A DNA stretch of 64,000 bases from Solen grandis (GCA_021229015.1 CM037795.1:19239166-19303165); one strand, 5' to 3'. Counted from the stretch's first letter, positions 35,618 through 47,309 are shown. The notes: generated by a model from the sequence alone, not told the origin. Numbers and translations: made by a program.

Positions 35618-36290
35618 ATTTCATATCGTACCGTCGCAATCTCCTACTGCATATTGTTCTATCGCAGTATCGTGCCTCGCATCGCACTATCACGGTGTGA
35701 CCGTCATCGTCGCAGGTAACTTCTCAGCCGCAAAAATAGCGAAACGGCACAAAACACCGTCCCCGGTGGCCGAGTGGATAGAGCGTCCGCCTAGGGAGCG
35801 GGAGGTCGTGGGTCCCCGGCCGCGACATACCAAAGTCGTAAAAAAATGGTACTGTTATAGCTCCCTTGCTTGGCTTTCAGCATATAAGGGTAGTTGCAGG
35901 ACTGTTTGCTCGGTGTCAGGATAATGTGACTGGGTGTGGAATCATGCCACATGCCTACGGCGTGATACTGCAGTTTGGCAGCACTATATCTGTCACAAGT
36001 AGACATCGTCTCCAAATGACTGAAATACTGTTGTTGGGACGTTAAACCCAACAAACAAACAAACGACACAAAACGTTGCGTGTCTCATTGCATGAAATTG
36101 TGACGGTACATACGATACGATACAATTTGAGGTCACGACAGTATGTTACGATATTGCTGCGGTACGATACGACAAACGTTACGATATTGCTGTGGTACGA
36201 TACGATAACACAACGGTACGTTACGATATTTCTGCGGTACGATACAACAATACGATGGTACGAGCGTCGCGTTTTAAGATATAATGTAAT
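35618..36290. repeat. CGTATCGT-rich hAT-like remnant split by a SINE
   Basis: Left part 35618-35745 and right part 36075-36290 both consist of degenerate ATCGCAGTATCG / GGTACGATACGA units. The right part has a near-tandem of about 38 bp (GTTACGATATTGCTGYGGTA). Confidence 0.55.
35758..36064 (+). repeat. SINE family 1, full length with target duplication
   Basis: Complete element: A box GTGGCCGAGTGGATAGAGCG, a slightly shortened B box, the body, and a tail (AAAC)n-like ACAAACAAACAAAC. The flanks CGGCACAAAAC (ending 35755) and CGACACAAAAC (from 36064) form a probable 11-bp target-site duplication with one mismatch. Confidence 0.85.
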
Positions 36291-36321
36291 ATTTCAATTT
36301 GACCCTAATACCTAGGATTCA

Positions 36322-36425
36322 ATAGGACTGAATTGGACCAGTATTTTGCGCCCATGGATGTCCTTTGTAAACATTCCTATGTTACAGTACTATTAATTTC
36401 GTTTAAAGAATACACTGAAAATGGG
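36322..36425 (-). repeat. SINE family 3 fragment
   Basis: GGACTGAATTGGACCAGTAT and TTTGCGCCCATGGATGTCCT correspond to the family 3 body in reverse. No head. Confidence 0.45.
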
Positions 36426-36578
36426 TTAAATACTTCCTCGAGAGCATCGAGTTGACTCTCGAGCAAGAGAAAGCAACAGAGCTAGAAGCCGGTTACTACT
36501 GAGGTGTCTGCGCAACACTGCCGATTTTTTGCCATCCGTGGAAAAAGGGTTCCAGGCCCGGATCCAGAAATTTTCAAC

Positions 36579-36601
36579 TGGGGGGGGGGGGGGGGGGGGG
36601 G
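36579..36601. repeat. 23-G homopolymer tract
   Basis: An uninterrupted run of 23 G after TTTTCAACT; capable of G-quadruplex formation, and a likely place for length error. Confidence 0.95.
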
Positions 36602-36819
36602 TATGACGATGATGATTCTAGGATGACGGAGATGCATTCTGAGGGGTATCTGGGGGAAATATTGTAGCTTTTTTATAGTTAGATATATTATTTATATACA
36701 TCTATAGAAATCTAAGCCTAGGGCTAAGTAGATCTATTGCTTGGGGTCGAAATTTTTACATCAGCATATTTTTTTTTCTTCATTTTTATACATTTTGTCA
36801 ACCTCAATGAACCTTATTA

Positions 36820-37110
36820 GTCCCCTACCGGTGTTTACACCGCAGGGGACTATAGGTTTGCCCTCCGTCTGTCTGTCCTTCTGTCCATCCGGATGTCCGG
36901 AAATCTGCATCCCGCGATAACTAAAAACCATTTAAAATTATATTATGAAACTTGGTATATGAAAAGATGGCAGTATGGAGATTCTGCAAGTCACTTTTTT
37001 CCCCTCGGTCCAAATTTCTGGTTGTTATGGTACCGGAAAAAAATATGCACTTCACCGGTAGGCGATTCATGTGTTGCATTCAACACCAGATACTTGTTTT
37101 CTTTTGTTTT
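36820..37110 (+). repeat. Dispersed-repeat-like element beginning with an inverted repeat
   Basis: AGTCCCCTACCGG ... CCGCAGGGGACTATAGG forms a short stem. A CCGTCTGTCTGTCC run and CATCCCGCGATAACT follow. From memory this resembles repeats common in mollusc genomes; there is no second copy here, so the call is weak. Confidence 0.4.
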
Positions 37111-37591
37111 GATAAGATTCTTGATCCAGGCGTGCAGTTAACTTAACAATCGTTCTTGGGAAGGTACAGCACTAGACTTACATTCTCCGTAAAGATTTCT
37201 CGCATACAAAAACCATAGATGGTAGCCAGGGCTCGAATTCACGGCCCTCTAAACCAATACATCTAGATCCGTGAAAATATTTTTTTCTGTATGATTTATA
37301 TTGCAATTAATACGAATTTTATTGCAGTGGTTGCAAAGTTAGGATGCGTGTTCAAGTACAGCTGGGGGACTTTTTGACTATATTAAATCTCATTATTGTG
37401 CATATTATAGTAAAATCAATAAACGAGGATCAAATCAATGTTATATACACTTTTGAACTGCGACCATCAAAAAAAAAAAAAAAAAAAATATGATTTTATG
37501 GACGGCTTTAGTCCTCTCTTTCTCTCTCTCTCTTACAGATTATAAGGTGAACATAAATATATGTATTTAGATAGAAAGGAATCACATTTAA

Positions 37592-37817
37592 CCCTTTCCC
37601 TCATATAGACTCACACTCAATAGGTACCACATAAAGCCTGATCTGCAGAAAACCACAGTTAAACCTTACCATATTTAATTATAAAATCCTCATTTCCAGA
37701 CCACTGAGGAGCAGCGAACAGCATAAAACCGGATCAGCCTGCGAGTTACTCGCAGGTTGATCTGGTTTTATGCTGTTCGCATAGGTCTTTTCATGGTGTC
37801 CTCTATGAGGGAAAGGG
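37592..37817 (-). mobile_element. TTAA-flanked MITE, family A, copy 2
   Basis: Opposite orientation to the others, 226 bp, TTAA on both sides. The central palindrome is present with two extra substitutions (CCGGATCAG, AGGTTGATC). Confidence 0.83.
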
Positions 37818-38297
37818 TTAAAACAACAAACGAAAAATAACAGACATGTCAATGTTAATAAATTTAATAGAATTGTAACCAATTTATGCTTTTTAATAGA
37901 GTCCAAAACTATAATGTAATACTTTATTGTGCAAAGAAAATAGTAACCTTCTCAATCACTTTCATTTTCATAGTTAAACTTTTTTTTTTCAATTTATTTT
38001 TTATTTTTAAATATAACTTAAATTTATTATCGCTATCGGTATTTAATTGACGTCTGTGATTACACACAAGCGTTTGACTGATTCAAATTAAAGCAGACAC
38101 AATGCCGTTGCCAAGGTGACAGCAGAGATAGAGTAACAGCTGATGTTCTTACACCAGGGGTCGGCCTGGGTGGCTGGTCATTTAGCTAACTTTTTTTTAG
38201 TAAGGGGTTCACAATGGGGACTTCCACTACTTACCACAAGCATATACCCAAACAAGGCAATTCAGTCACCTAGAAAATTGTACGATCAGGCCAGCTG

Positions 38298-38329
38298 GTG
38301 TGTGTGTGTGTGTGTGGGGGGGGGGGGGG
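38298..38329. repeat. (GT)n followed by a G tract
   Basis: About nine GT units run into thirteen or so G. Confidence 0.92.
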
Positions 38330-39534
38330 TGCTTATGGCTGTTACTTATTATTATTATTTTTTTTATAATAAGAATGTTTCAGTTTTAGCAAACAAATAT
38401 TAATCATAAAGGTTATTATAGCCATATACAGGTACGTGAATATTTCATATTAAATAATTGGGTATTTTGATTAGAGATACAAGGATGAGGAAATTCGCCT
38501 TTAAGTCTTTCAGTATTACTTTGCGCTAAGTACGGCTTGGGGAATTCGAACCTGGTTGTTTATCGCCAAATATACTCGTACATCGATGTTTGATTCGATT
38601 TTAAACACATGCAATACATAATGCACACATAATTCCGAAAGCTTCTATATAAATATTATATATAAAGAGACATTCGTATACACTGATTTTCATTCTAACT
38701 TTGACCCACTTTCGGCTTCCAAAAAAACTCTTTTTTTTTCAGGAGTAAACGGTCACACTCCGGGGTCCGCCCACAGAGCCGAGCAGGCAGACGGACCCTA
38801 ATTAAACAAGTTATCAGTCAGACACTGATTCGTGGGGCCGTCATTTAAACTTTGCCTGTATGATTTCCATAGACGTGTTGAATTCACGTATTGCACCGTT
38901 GTTTATGTAAACAGGAAGTCTTAAAATTGAGGTGTATAATTGATGTCTTTCTAAATATACACTGTTAGGTCATGGTCCTATTCTTGTTCATTACACATTT
39001 AGTCAAAGATATAGAAAGCTAGATAGATGAGCACACATTCCTATGGAGGTATTCAGAATAACAACATAAACGTGTACAGTCACACTGAATAGAGCGTATT
39101 GATCTCTGTGGTATGGCTCAACATTTATATTTTGTAGTGTCTCTTAGAAATCAAAATCGTCTTGATTAAAGTAAAAGCTTTCATTTCATATTGAAAACCG
39201 ATTGTAAACAGATGATGATGATGATTCACATAATTATGATAAGAGAGATAGAGCACAATTAACGCGTGTTAACTCTTCAAACGTTTATTTAGAACTGCCT
39301 TCTGACCGGTAGTCAGTAACGGGTAAATGTATACGGACATGCGCATACGGTAGAAGGATATCATATTACAATAATGATGATAATGGAAAGAGTAATGGAA
39401 CTAGATAAGACAGTGTAATAAAGCGTGGCTTGTGTAAAGGTCTAGTGACAATTTTTAAGGGTTGTGGCAGTGTAAGACAGTAGACTGGATATCATATATA
39501 GCTGATATCACAGGATGAGAAAAACATGTGACCT

Positions 39535-39605
39535 GACTGAATTCAAACCCAGGAACTTTTGCTTACAGGGCTAACATTCTACTGACTGAGCTACCCGGCC
39601 GCTTC
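39535..39605 (-). repeat. tRNA-like fragment
   Basis: On the minus strand GGGTAGCTCAGTCAGTAGAA (A box) and CCTGGGTTTGAATTC (B box) are 30-odd bases apart. The acceptor ends do not pair convincingly, so I take it as a SINE head rather than a tRNA gene. Confidence 0.5.
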
Positions 39606-39867
39606 CCTTTTATGTATTCAGTTATTGGTTCCATGACACTTGGGATGGGTGCAGGACGAAGTGAACCATTGCATATGGGTTATATTTTGGGACCTTTGCC
39701 TTAAATATAAGTCAAAGTTGAACTTTTTTTTTTGAGAATTTTATTCACAATATATTCATTTATTTTTGTTAAATCAAAAAACTCGGAATTAAACCCAAGT
39801 ATTTTGAATTACTTCTAGTCAGTATAATATAAAAATATGTATTGAATATTTTAATCTCTGCTTTCAG

Positions 39868-40523
39868 ATGGATGATAAAAACGTTAATATCTGTAAAGTG
39901 GGTCATACAGAAGACCAGAGTTCTCGTGTATTGAGAATAACACATATATCTGACTCTCATATGAAGCATGATGACTTCCTTCATTTACTTCCTCCAGGGG
40001 ACATTATTATTCACTCAGGAGATTTTGCAGCATTTTCTGCAAAGCGTTACTTTGGTAACAGAATAACTGATAGGGAAAGAGTACTCAATGAGATTGACAC
40101 ATTCTTCTCCAAAGTTCCATATAAACATAAGATCTTTGTACCTGGAAATCATGAGCTGAGTTTCACTGAAGCTGATCGTGAGTTTATAGAAAATAATCTG
40201 AAGAATGTTACATACCTTCAAGATAGTTCTACAGAAATTGAAGGATTGAAAATATATGGATCTCCATGGACATTCAAGCGATGGGTTTCATTTGCAAGAG
40301 GATTTACAGAAAGGGGAAGCCTCAGAAAGCACTGGGAGGGGATCCCTGAGGATACTGACATTCTGGTGACACATTCACCCCCTCAGGGAATAATGGACCT
40401 CGCAACAAAAAGGCCAAACTGTTGCTGTGGAGGGAGTGTGTGTGATGTGTGTGATGGTTGCCATAGTGACTATGAACACTGGGGGTGTCCTTTTTTGAGA
40501 GAGGCTGTTCTGCACAGAGTCAA
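39868..40523 (+). CDS. Metallophosphoesterase exon A
   Basis: 218 codons plus two bases, ending at a GTAAGT donor. Carries the first four metal and catalytic motifs and the cysteine cluster. Confidence 0.92.
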
Positions 40524-42176
40524 GTAAGTTGTCAGTAATGATTTACCTTATAAAGGCTCATTTTGATGCATTGGCAAAAAGAGCAGACCCAGGCCAGACC
40601 ACCCCTTCTAGGAGCAGTCTGATCAGAGTCTCCTCTGTTTGTTCATACATTGCTGTAGCACAACAAAGAAAAATCTATTGTTTCTATAAACCATTTAAAG
40701 TGAAGTAAATTGATATTTATAAAATCATAAATTGTACATAAAAATATTTATCAGGAAAAGGGTTAACCCTTTCCGTCATAGAGGACACCATGAAAAGACC
40801 TATGCGAACAGCATAAAACCAGATCAGCCTGCGAGTAACTCGCAGGCTGATCAAGTTTTATGCTGTTCGCTGCTCCTCAGTGGTCTGGGAATGAGGATTT
40901 TGTAATTAAATTTGGTAAGGTTTAACTGTGGTTTTCTGCAGATCAGGCTTTATGTGATACCTATTGAGGGCATCAAAATAAGTCTATATGAGGGAAAGGG
41001 TTAAAGTACTGAGTAGAGCTGACTGGTGTATGTTTCTGCTTTGAGATTTTGTTCTTATGCTACTAATGGGATTATATTATAGTTATTTGGAGTATACATG
41101 ATTGTGTACAACAGAAAATGATACTGTCACACTTCAATTTCTCATTCAGTATGAGCACGAATTATCTCCAGGAATATGGAATCCGAGACACAGATTTGCA
41201 GAAAAAAATTGAGTCCTCCAATATATTTTGTTAGGTGCTGCTCAGGAAAACAAGAGAGCTTTTCCTGAGATTGGATGGAGTTCAGAACATTAAATAAAGA
41301 ATTTATGACAGCCCTGAAAGCAGTCTGATACCACATTTTAAACCCCTTAACCCTTTACCTCATGAATATTAATGTACAAATTCATGACTTAATGAATATT
41401 AATTAACTGCATGAACTTAAAATGGTACATTGTATATGAAATCATGATTTTTTTTTTTTGCCACATAGTGTAAAAACTGAGCTACAATATTGTATGAGCA
41501 AACAGAGGAGACCCTGATTAGACAGCTCTAGATATTGGAGCTGTCTGATCTGGGTCTGCCCTGTTGACCTTAATGCACCATAGTGGGTCTATATGAAATA
41601 AAGGGTTACATTCATTCCTTAAACTAAACTTACTGGTTTATGTTAATGAAAAATACCAGATTTTTCTTTGCTATGCGGACTGTGTAGAATTATAGCTACA
41701 ATATTATATAAGCAAACAGAGGAGACTCTGATCAGACATCTCTTGAATGAAACCTTCCAGGAACTGTCTGATCAGGGTCTCCTATTGCTCATATCATATT
41801 GAAGCTCAGATTCTGCATGGCAGAGAAAAAATAACATTTTATGTTCAGCAAAGTAATATTCATCAAAGATTTGTTCGTAAATATTGATGAAGAAAAGGGT
41901 TAAGTAATTCTTTGAGTTGAGTAAAGTTGGTGGACACTGTGCCAGATTATATTTGTAGAGTACAAGACGATAGATACATGTATATCTCATATTAGCTCAA
42001 TCTTCTCTGCCCTATCATCGCCATGTTGTTCTGTTTTCAGGCCCACCATCCATATGTTTGGTCATGTTCACGAGGGTGCAGGCATCAGACAAGTGGACAA
42101 TGTGACATTCTCCAACGCTGCAATGAAACTCGCCAAGAAAGTCAATGTGTTCGAATATTACAGGGGCTCAAAATGA
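39868..42176 (+). CDS. MPPED/UPF0046-type metallophosphoesterase, complete from this ATG
   Basis: Exons 39868-40523 and 42041-42176 give 263 residues with all calcineurin-like phosphoesterase motifs: SDSH (D29, H31), SGDF (D52), GNHE (N94, H95), THSPP (H169) and GHVHEG (H227, H229). This is the MPPED1/2 group, cytosolic two-metal phosphodiesterases. Vertebrate MPPED2, as I recall, has Gly where H227 is, so this protein keeps a fuller metal site. A run of seven cysteines at residues 185-207 (CCCGGSVCDVCDGC) precedes the last motif. A TTTCAG acceptor touches the ATG, so an upstream exon exists and could add N-terminal residues. The 3' UTR may run to the AATAAA at 42963 or 43525. Confidence 0.92.
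40538..40762 (-). mobile_element. TTAA-flanked MITE, family B, decayed outer end
   Basis: Shares GAGCAGACCCAGG, AGTCTGATCAGAGTCTCCTCTG and the CATAAATTGTACATAAA region with other family B copies. Its right end GGAAAAGGG meets the same TTAA that starts the next MITE. Confidence 0.65.
40767..41000 (+). mobile_element. TTAA-flanked MITE, family A, copy 3
   Basis: 234 bp in the intron of the metallophosphoesterase gene, sense orientation, TTAA both sides. Starts CCCTTTCCGTCATAG and ends GAGGGAAAGGG; palindrome intact. Confidence 0.85.
41351..41605 (+). mobile_element. TTAA-flanked MITE, family B
   Basis: Starts CCCTTTACCTCATGAAT and ends TATATGAAATAAAGGG, flanked by TTAA and a TTAC variant. Contains facing copies around GACAGCTC and GAGCTGTC, forming a foldback. 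Confidence 0.72.
41640..41899 (+). mobile_element. TTAA-type MITE, family B, third copy in the same intron
   Basis: Ends AGAAAAGGG before TTAA at 41900. Its two halves are largely inverted repeats of each other: CTGATCAGACA near 41730 faces TGTCTGATCAG near 41768, extending outward for about 60 bases. The left limit is uncertain. Confidence 0.6.
42041..42176 (+). CDS. Metallophosphoesterase terminal exon
   Basis: Follows TTTTCAG; the split Lys codon is completed by G. Carries PTIHMFGHVHEG and ends with EYYRGSK and TGA. Confidence 0.92.
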
Positions 42177-42329
42177 TGATTCTATATTCAGAATTTTGCT
42201 AATTTCAGAATCTTATAAATTATAAGCTTTCAAACCAACCTTTTACCTCATGATAGCTTTCAAGAAAAAGTTTGTGTTGAATGTCTCAACAACAGTTTTT
42301 TGGTCATTTTGTTTACATGAGAATAATAT

Positions 42330-42425
42330 TATGCCACCTCACTGCAATATCACGCCAAAGACATGTGGCATGATACCTATCTAGGTCACCTTGACACTGA
42401 ATCAACCAGTCTTGGAACCACCATT
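42330..42425 (-). repeat. SINE family 1 fragment
   Basis: Inverted body pieces CACTGCAATATCACGCC, GACATGTGGCATGATACC and CCAGTCTTGGAAC. It is cut at its head side by the MITE at 42435. Confidence 0.6.
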
Positions 42426-42434
42426 TGTGCTTAA

Positions 42435-42668
42435 CCCTTTCCCTCATAGAGGAAACCATGAAAAGACCTATGCGAACAACATAAAACCAGATCAGCCTGC
42501 GAGTGACTCGCAGGCTGATCAGGTTTTATGCTGTTCGCTGCTCCTCAGTGGTCTGGAAATGAGGATTTTGTAATTAAATTTGGTAAGGTTTAACTGTGGT
42601 TTTCTGCAGATCAGGCTTTATGTGGTACCTATTGAGTGCGTTAAAATGAGTCTATATGAGGGAAAGGG
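42435..42668 (+). mobile_element. TTAA-flanked MITE, family A, copy 4
   Basis: 234 bp, TTAA on both sides (42431-42434, 42669-42672), palindrome intact with one extra change (GAGTGACTC). Probably inside the metallophosphoesterase 3' UTR. Confidence 0.85.
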
Positions 42669-45289
42669 TTAACATCACACACAATGAAGATAAATCAGTG
42701 CCATGTTTCATGACCATCATTTTGAATTGTGAGACCAGTAACCTTGTCGAAGAATGATCTTCCAATCAATGTAGAGATCTTTTTTAATCCTTGAATACAC
42801 ATGGTAGCCATCAAGAATCAAAGCAACCAAAAAAAATTTACTAGTGACCTATCTTAAGCAGTAACCTCAGAGCTATGAGGTATACCAAGAGAAGAGTACC
42901 GTACAGCATTTGACAAAAGCTGAAAAGAGAATGGAAGAGAATTCTTTTAGTGAAAATAAGTAAATAAAATTGAACAATCAATATCAGAGAAATTTAAGTA
43001 CAGTTGAACTTGTTTTAGTGGCCACTTGCAGTAAGCAATCAACCTGCATTTAGTGGTCAATTTTTAAATTACAAAACTGTAGCTTTTGTTATGTATTCAA
43101 ACTTCATTTAGCAGTCACCTCTGTTAAGTGGCCACTTTCTCGTGTTCCTTGACTGACCACTTAATACAGGTTTAACTGTATTTTCATTATTTACTGAACA
43201 CCCCTCTGAGGCTTCAGTATATCAAATATAAAACAGATCAAGTAAGGCAATTGTTAAAACTTGTGTGCTTCAGGGATTTCTTGCCATTCCTAGAATATGT
43301 ACACAATTTCTGCTGTTATATGTATTTCTTTGATAATTCATTAGGTGGATTTACAGGTAATTTTGTCTTCATTGATAAATGGCTGAAAGAGAGAGGGAAA
43401 TTACACAGCCATATATTGTACATGTATTTACTTACGTTCATCTCAAGATCAAAACTGTTTTAATTGTTAACCTTTGATCTTTTTGTAACAATTATATTTA
43501 TACCATTTTATATTATACACATCTAATAAAAGATATTAATACAGTTTGTTTCAGTGTCATCTTTTGTCAGTCAACTAGCCTTTACTCCAGTCTTGAGATA
43601 TTTCACAATACAGACCAACATGTGTGGTTTTTTTTTTTTTTTTCTTGATGACATATTCTTGTAAAGAACATATGTCACTTTGTTATATTCTAATTTCCCA
43701 TGAAATGTATATTACTGCTGTGTACAAAGTATGTGTTCTATCTGTTCTTGTCTGATAAGAACCACATGTTAGTTACTGTTAATCATAATTCAAAGACGTT
43801 TGTGCCTTTCCACTGTTTTCAAAATGGCGTCAATAATTAATGCTCTGTCGGTGATCTTAAATAGAAGGTGTGAAAGTCAAATGAATCTGTTGGTATTGGC
43901 CAAAAACATTTCTGATGAGGTCATGTATATGAATGACACAAATATGAATAACATGGGTTGTTTTTATATAGAAACAAAGAGGAACATGATCAGGACCACA
44001 AGTATTTAAAAACAACACCAGGTATTGAGAAGTAATCAGGTTTTGACTGTATGAACTTACATATGTATTTTTTTACGTTGATTGGGAAATGAAATTTTAG
44101 AACTTGTAACACTGTACCTCTTACATTATTTATCTGCCCATCACCTTGTAATCAGTGTATATAAAATGGCTACACCCTTGTCTGTCATTTCAAAATAAAA
44201 TAGTCTTCCAGACTTATTTTTGATACCCTAAGATATTTTGATCTAAGTTATATACACACTTAGTTTGCATTTTGCTCAACTTTTCTCAATTTTGACAGAA
44301 TTTGCCCCACTTATAAAATTTCTTGTAATGAAGGTTATAATGGAGGTTTACTGGACCTTTTTTCTACATGCATGGAGACATTGATGTGATTGTTGTTTTT
44401 AAAGCCGGGATCAAGATCACAGTTTCTATGTTCTATATAACACACAAATGACATTTTCTAAAAAAAAAATGACATCTAAACATGGGATAAACCATCTTCC
44501 TTTTTGACCTGTTTAAGGTTGAATAAAGGTCCGCCATTTAACACCAATTTTCTCTAAAATTCCACTCAGCAATGCTCAACTTCTAAGCTTGTCATGTAAA
44601 AAGGCCTCCAAAATTTGCACTATCTGTTTTAACTGTTCTACATGATTTAATCCTTTATTGCCTGTCTTTAATAAACAATTCACAATAATTCAACATTTAA
44701 TAGGGTCAAACAAATAGATATATGCAGGTTAATCAAGGGCAAGTAACTGTGGTCTTAGTCCAAGTATGACTACACAATGAAAACAGATTTATCTGTCCTT
44801 TGATATATGAAAGGGTTTTTGCAGGGGAAGATCTAGTTAGATATACATTTGCTCCACTTAAGTCTTTTGTTATTTTGAAAATATGTTTGGACTTTTTTTA
44901 ATACACAGAAAAGCACAATTCAATTAACATATCAGTTGAATTTAAAATAACCTTATGAAATGACCCTAAAACATAAATTTATTAATTTTGGTGATATCCC
45001 TTATTCAGTGTCTTAAAGAATAAACTTTGAATAAATTTAAAAAAAAAAAAGCTTTTAATCATCAAAATTGTGATAAATGGCTTTTGATTTGAGGAAATTC
45101 TTATTTTGAGATGTGAAACACAGGTCAAGAGTTGTTGGGTAAATGTGACCATGTTCCAAACCCCTTGACATGTTCTCTTGACCCAGGGACCCTTCTACAG
45201 AGACCCTGAATGACCTGACTAGAAATACATTGTCAGCCGAGATATAGTCAGGCCAATGACTAAAAGCATCTAAGTTGTAATGATATCTA

Positions 45290-45480
45290 TAGCACCGTAG
45301 TCCAGTGGTAACATACCGAACTCCAGAATCCGAGATTATGGGTTTGAACCTTGTTGGGGGCAAGGATTTTTCATGACCTTTTGAGGTACCAAGTACTGGT
45401 CCAACACAGGAACCATTGATGGGGATTAGTTAGTTATAAGAACTTGTTTCCCAATGGCCGTAAAATAAATGTCTTGACCT
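45290..45480 (+). repeat. SINE family 3, full-length copy
   Basis: A box CGTAGTCCAGTGGTAAC, B box GGGTTTGAACCTTG, body CATGACCTTTTGAGG and AAGTACTGGTCCAACAC, and end ACTTGTTTCCCAATGG. Confidence 0.75.
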
Positions 45481-45559
45481 GACACTGATTAGGCACCTGA
45501 TATATCTAGGTATATTCTCTATTTAAAACAAACTATTGGCATAAAGCTGTACAATTTTA

Positions 45560-46935
45560 TCCCCCAAATAAAACTAGAACTATCACTGAAGGTGATTCAT
45601 ACCCCCACCCCCATCTTTGACACAGGATGTATTCACATGACACATAAAACGAATGTTCACACATAGGATTTGGGCTTATAAGCATACCAAAAAAAAATAT
45701 TATCACTAAAGGTGATCAATACCCACACCGGAAGTCTGTCATGTGTAGGAATACAGTTTCAAAAGTTTGCGTGAGTGAAAGACTACATGTATGTAAGGTT
45801 TAAAGTTAGTGTGAGCAATGGATCAAAAGTTTTGGACAATGCTAAAAAGTTTTGACAGACAGAGAAACAGAGAGACACACATACAGACACACAGAAGAAA
45901 ACAATTTGCCCCCAAGATCTGTAGCTGAGGAGAATAAAAATGCAGTCTAATTATGGTTCACATCCATATTTATTGTTTGCAAAAACCTGTCTTTAAGAAT
46001 TTACATTGTGGTTTTCTTATGCACTGCACTTCCTCTCATCAAGATCAATCTACATATGAAGTTTCATCAACCTAGCTACTTTAGTGACAAAGGGCAATAA
46101 CTCCTTTCAAAATACATGCAGAGTTATGGTTCTTGTGCACTTCACTTCCTCTCATCAAGATCAATCTACATATGAAGTTTCATCAACCTAGCTACTTTAG
46201 TATTGGAGTTATGGTCCGGACAAAATCAAAAGATTAAAAATGACAAAGGGAATAACTCCTTTCAAAAAATGCAGAGTTATGGTTCTTAGGCACTGCACTT
46301 CCTCTCATGAAGGTCTATCTACATATGAGGTCTATCTACATATGAAGTTTGATCAACATAAGTACAGTTGTTTTGGAGAAATGCTCCGGACAAAATCAAA
46401 AGACAAAAATTAACAAAGGGGAATAACTCCTTTAAAAAACATGTAGAGTTATGGTTCTTATGCACTGACTTCCTCTCAAGATCAATCTACATATGAAGTT
46501 TCATCAACCTAGCTCTTTAGTATTGGAGTTATGCTCGGACAAAATCAAAAGATTAAAAATGACAAAGGGCAATAACTCCTTTCAAAATACATGCAGAGTT
46601 ATGGTTCTTGTGCACTGCACTTCCTCTCAAGATCAATCTACATATGAAGTTTCATCAACCTAGCTACTTTAGTATTGGAGTTATGCTCTGGACAAAATCA
46701 AAAGATTAAAAATGACAAAGGGCAATAACTCCTTTCAAAATACACGCAGAGTTATGGTTCTTATGCACTGCACTTCCTCTCATCAAGGTCTATCTACCTA
46801 TGAAGTTTCATCAACATAGGTATAGTAGTTTTGGAGAAATGCTCCGGACAAATATTTGTAGACCAACCGCCGGACCAACCGACTGACTGACAGGGTGACT
46901 CCTATATACACCCCCCCAAATTTCATTTGTGGGGG
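45560..46935. repeat. Element with a ~153-bp tandem repeat
   Basis: GAGTTATGGTTCTT recurs at 46121, 46274, 46446, 46596 and 46749, so the unit is about 150-172 bp, five or so units. Shared motifs are GACAAAGGGCAATAACTCC, TGAAGTTTCATCAACC and GCTCCGGACAAAATC. The left flank has TATCACTGAAGGTGATTCAT twice in variant form (45580, 45700). The right flank ends CACCCCCCCAAATTTCATTTG and GTGGGGGTATAG. No transposase is encoded. Confidence 0.82.
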
Positions 46936-47309
46936 TATAGTAAATCTTTTCAGTTTTAGTTCTGCAATATTTTAAATTGAGATCTTTTGTAAAAAATTAT
47001 CTGTATTGCTGCTAGTGTGGGGAAAATTCAGATTCTATGAATATCATTTATTTCATTGTAAGCATGAAGCTGGTCTTCCATTTCGTCTAACATTTCTATG
47101 TTCTGGGTGCTGGATAGCATAGTGATAATGCACTCGTCCTGGGTTGGATTCCTGGTTAAGTATGTAAGTGAACAATAGTGACACCTGTCCTGACACAAAA
47201 GTTTTGTGTTCTCGGGTTTCTTCCTTCAATTATGATGCTGCCACCCGAGTCATCAAATTGTAAGAACTTATTTGTATATTGAAGTAAAATTAATAAAATT
47301 CAATTTTAA

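Larger units (their letters stand above)
27543..39867. other. Gene-poor stretch between two divergent genes
   Basis: No convincing coding exon in 12.3 kb. It must hold the 5' UTR exons and promoters of the Pif-like (-) and metallophosphoesterase (+) genes. Contents: a tRNA-like B box at 27720-27745, a TTTA microsatellite, a CpG-type promoter candidate at 30195-30300, a direct repeat at 31155-31214, a GTTCCATTAA-rich patch (32270-32810), TC/AC microsatellites, SINEs, hAT-like remnants, a MITE and a G tract. Confidence 0.55.
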
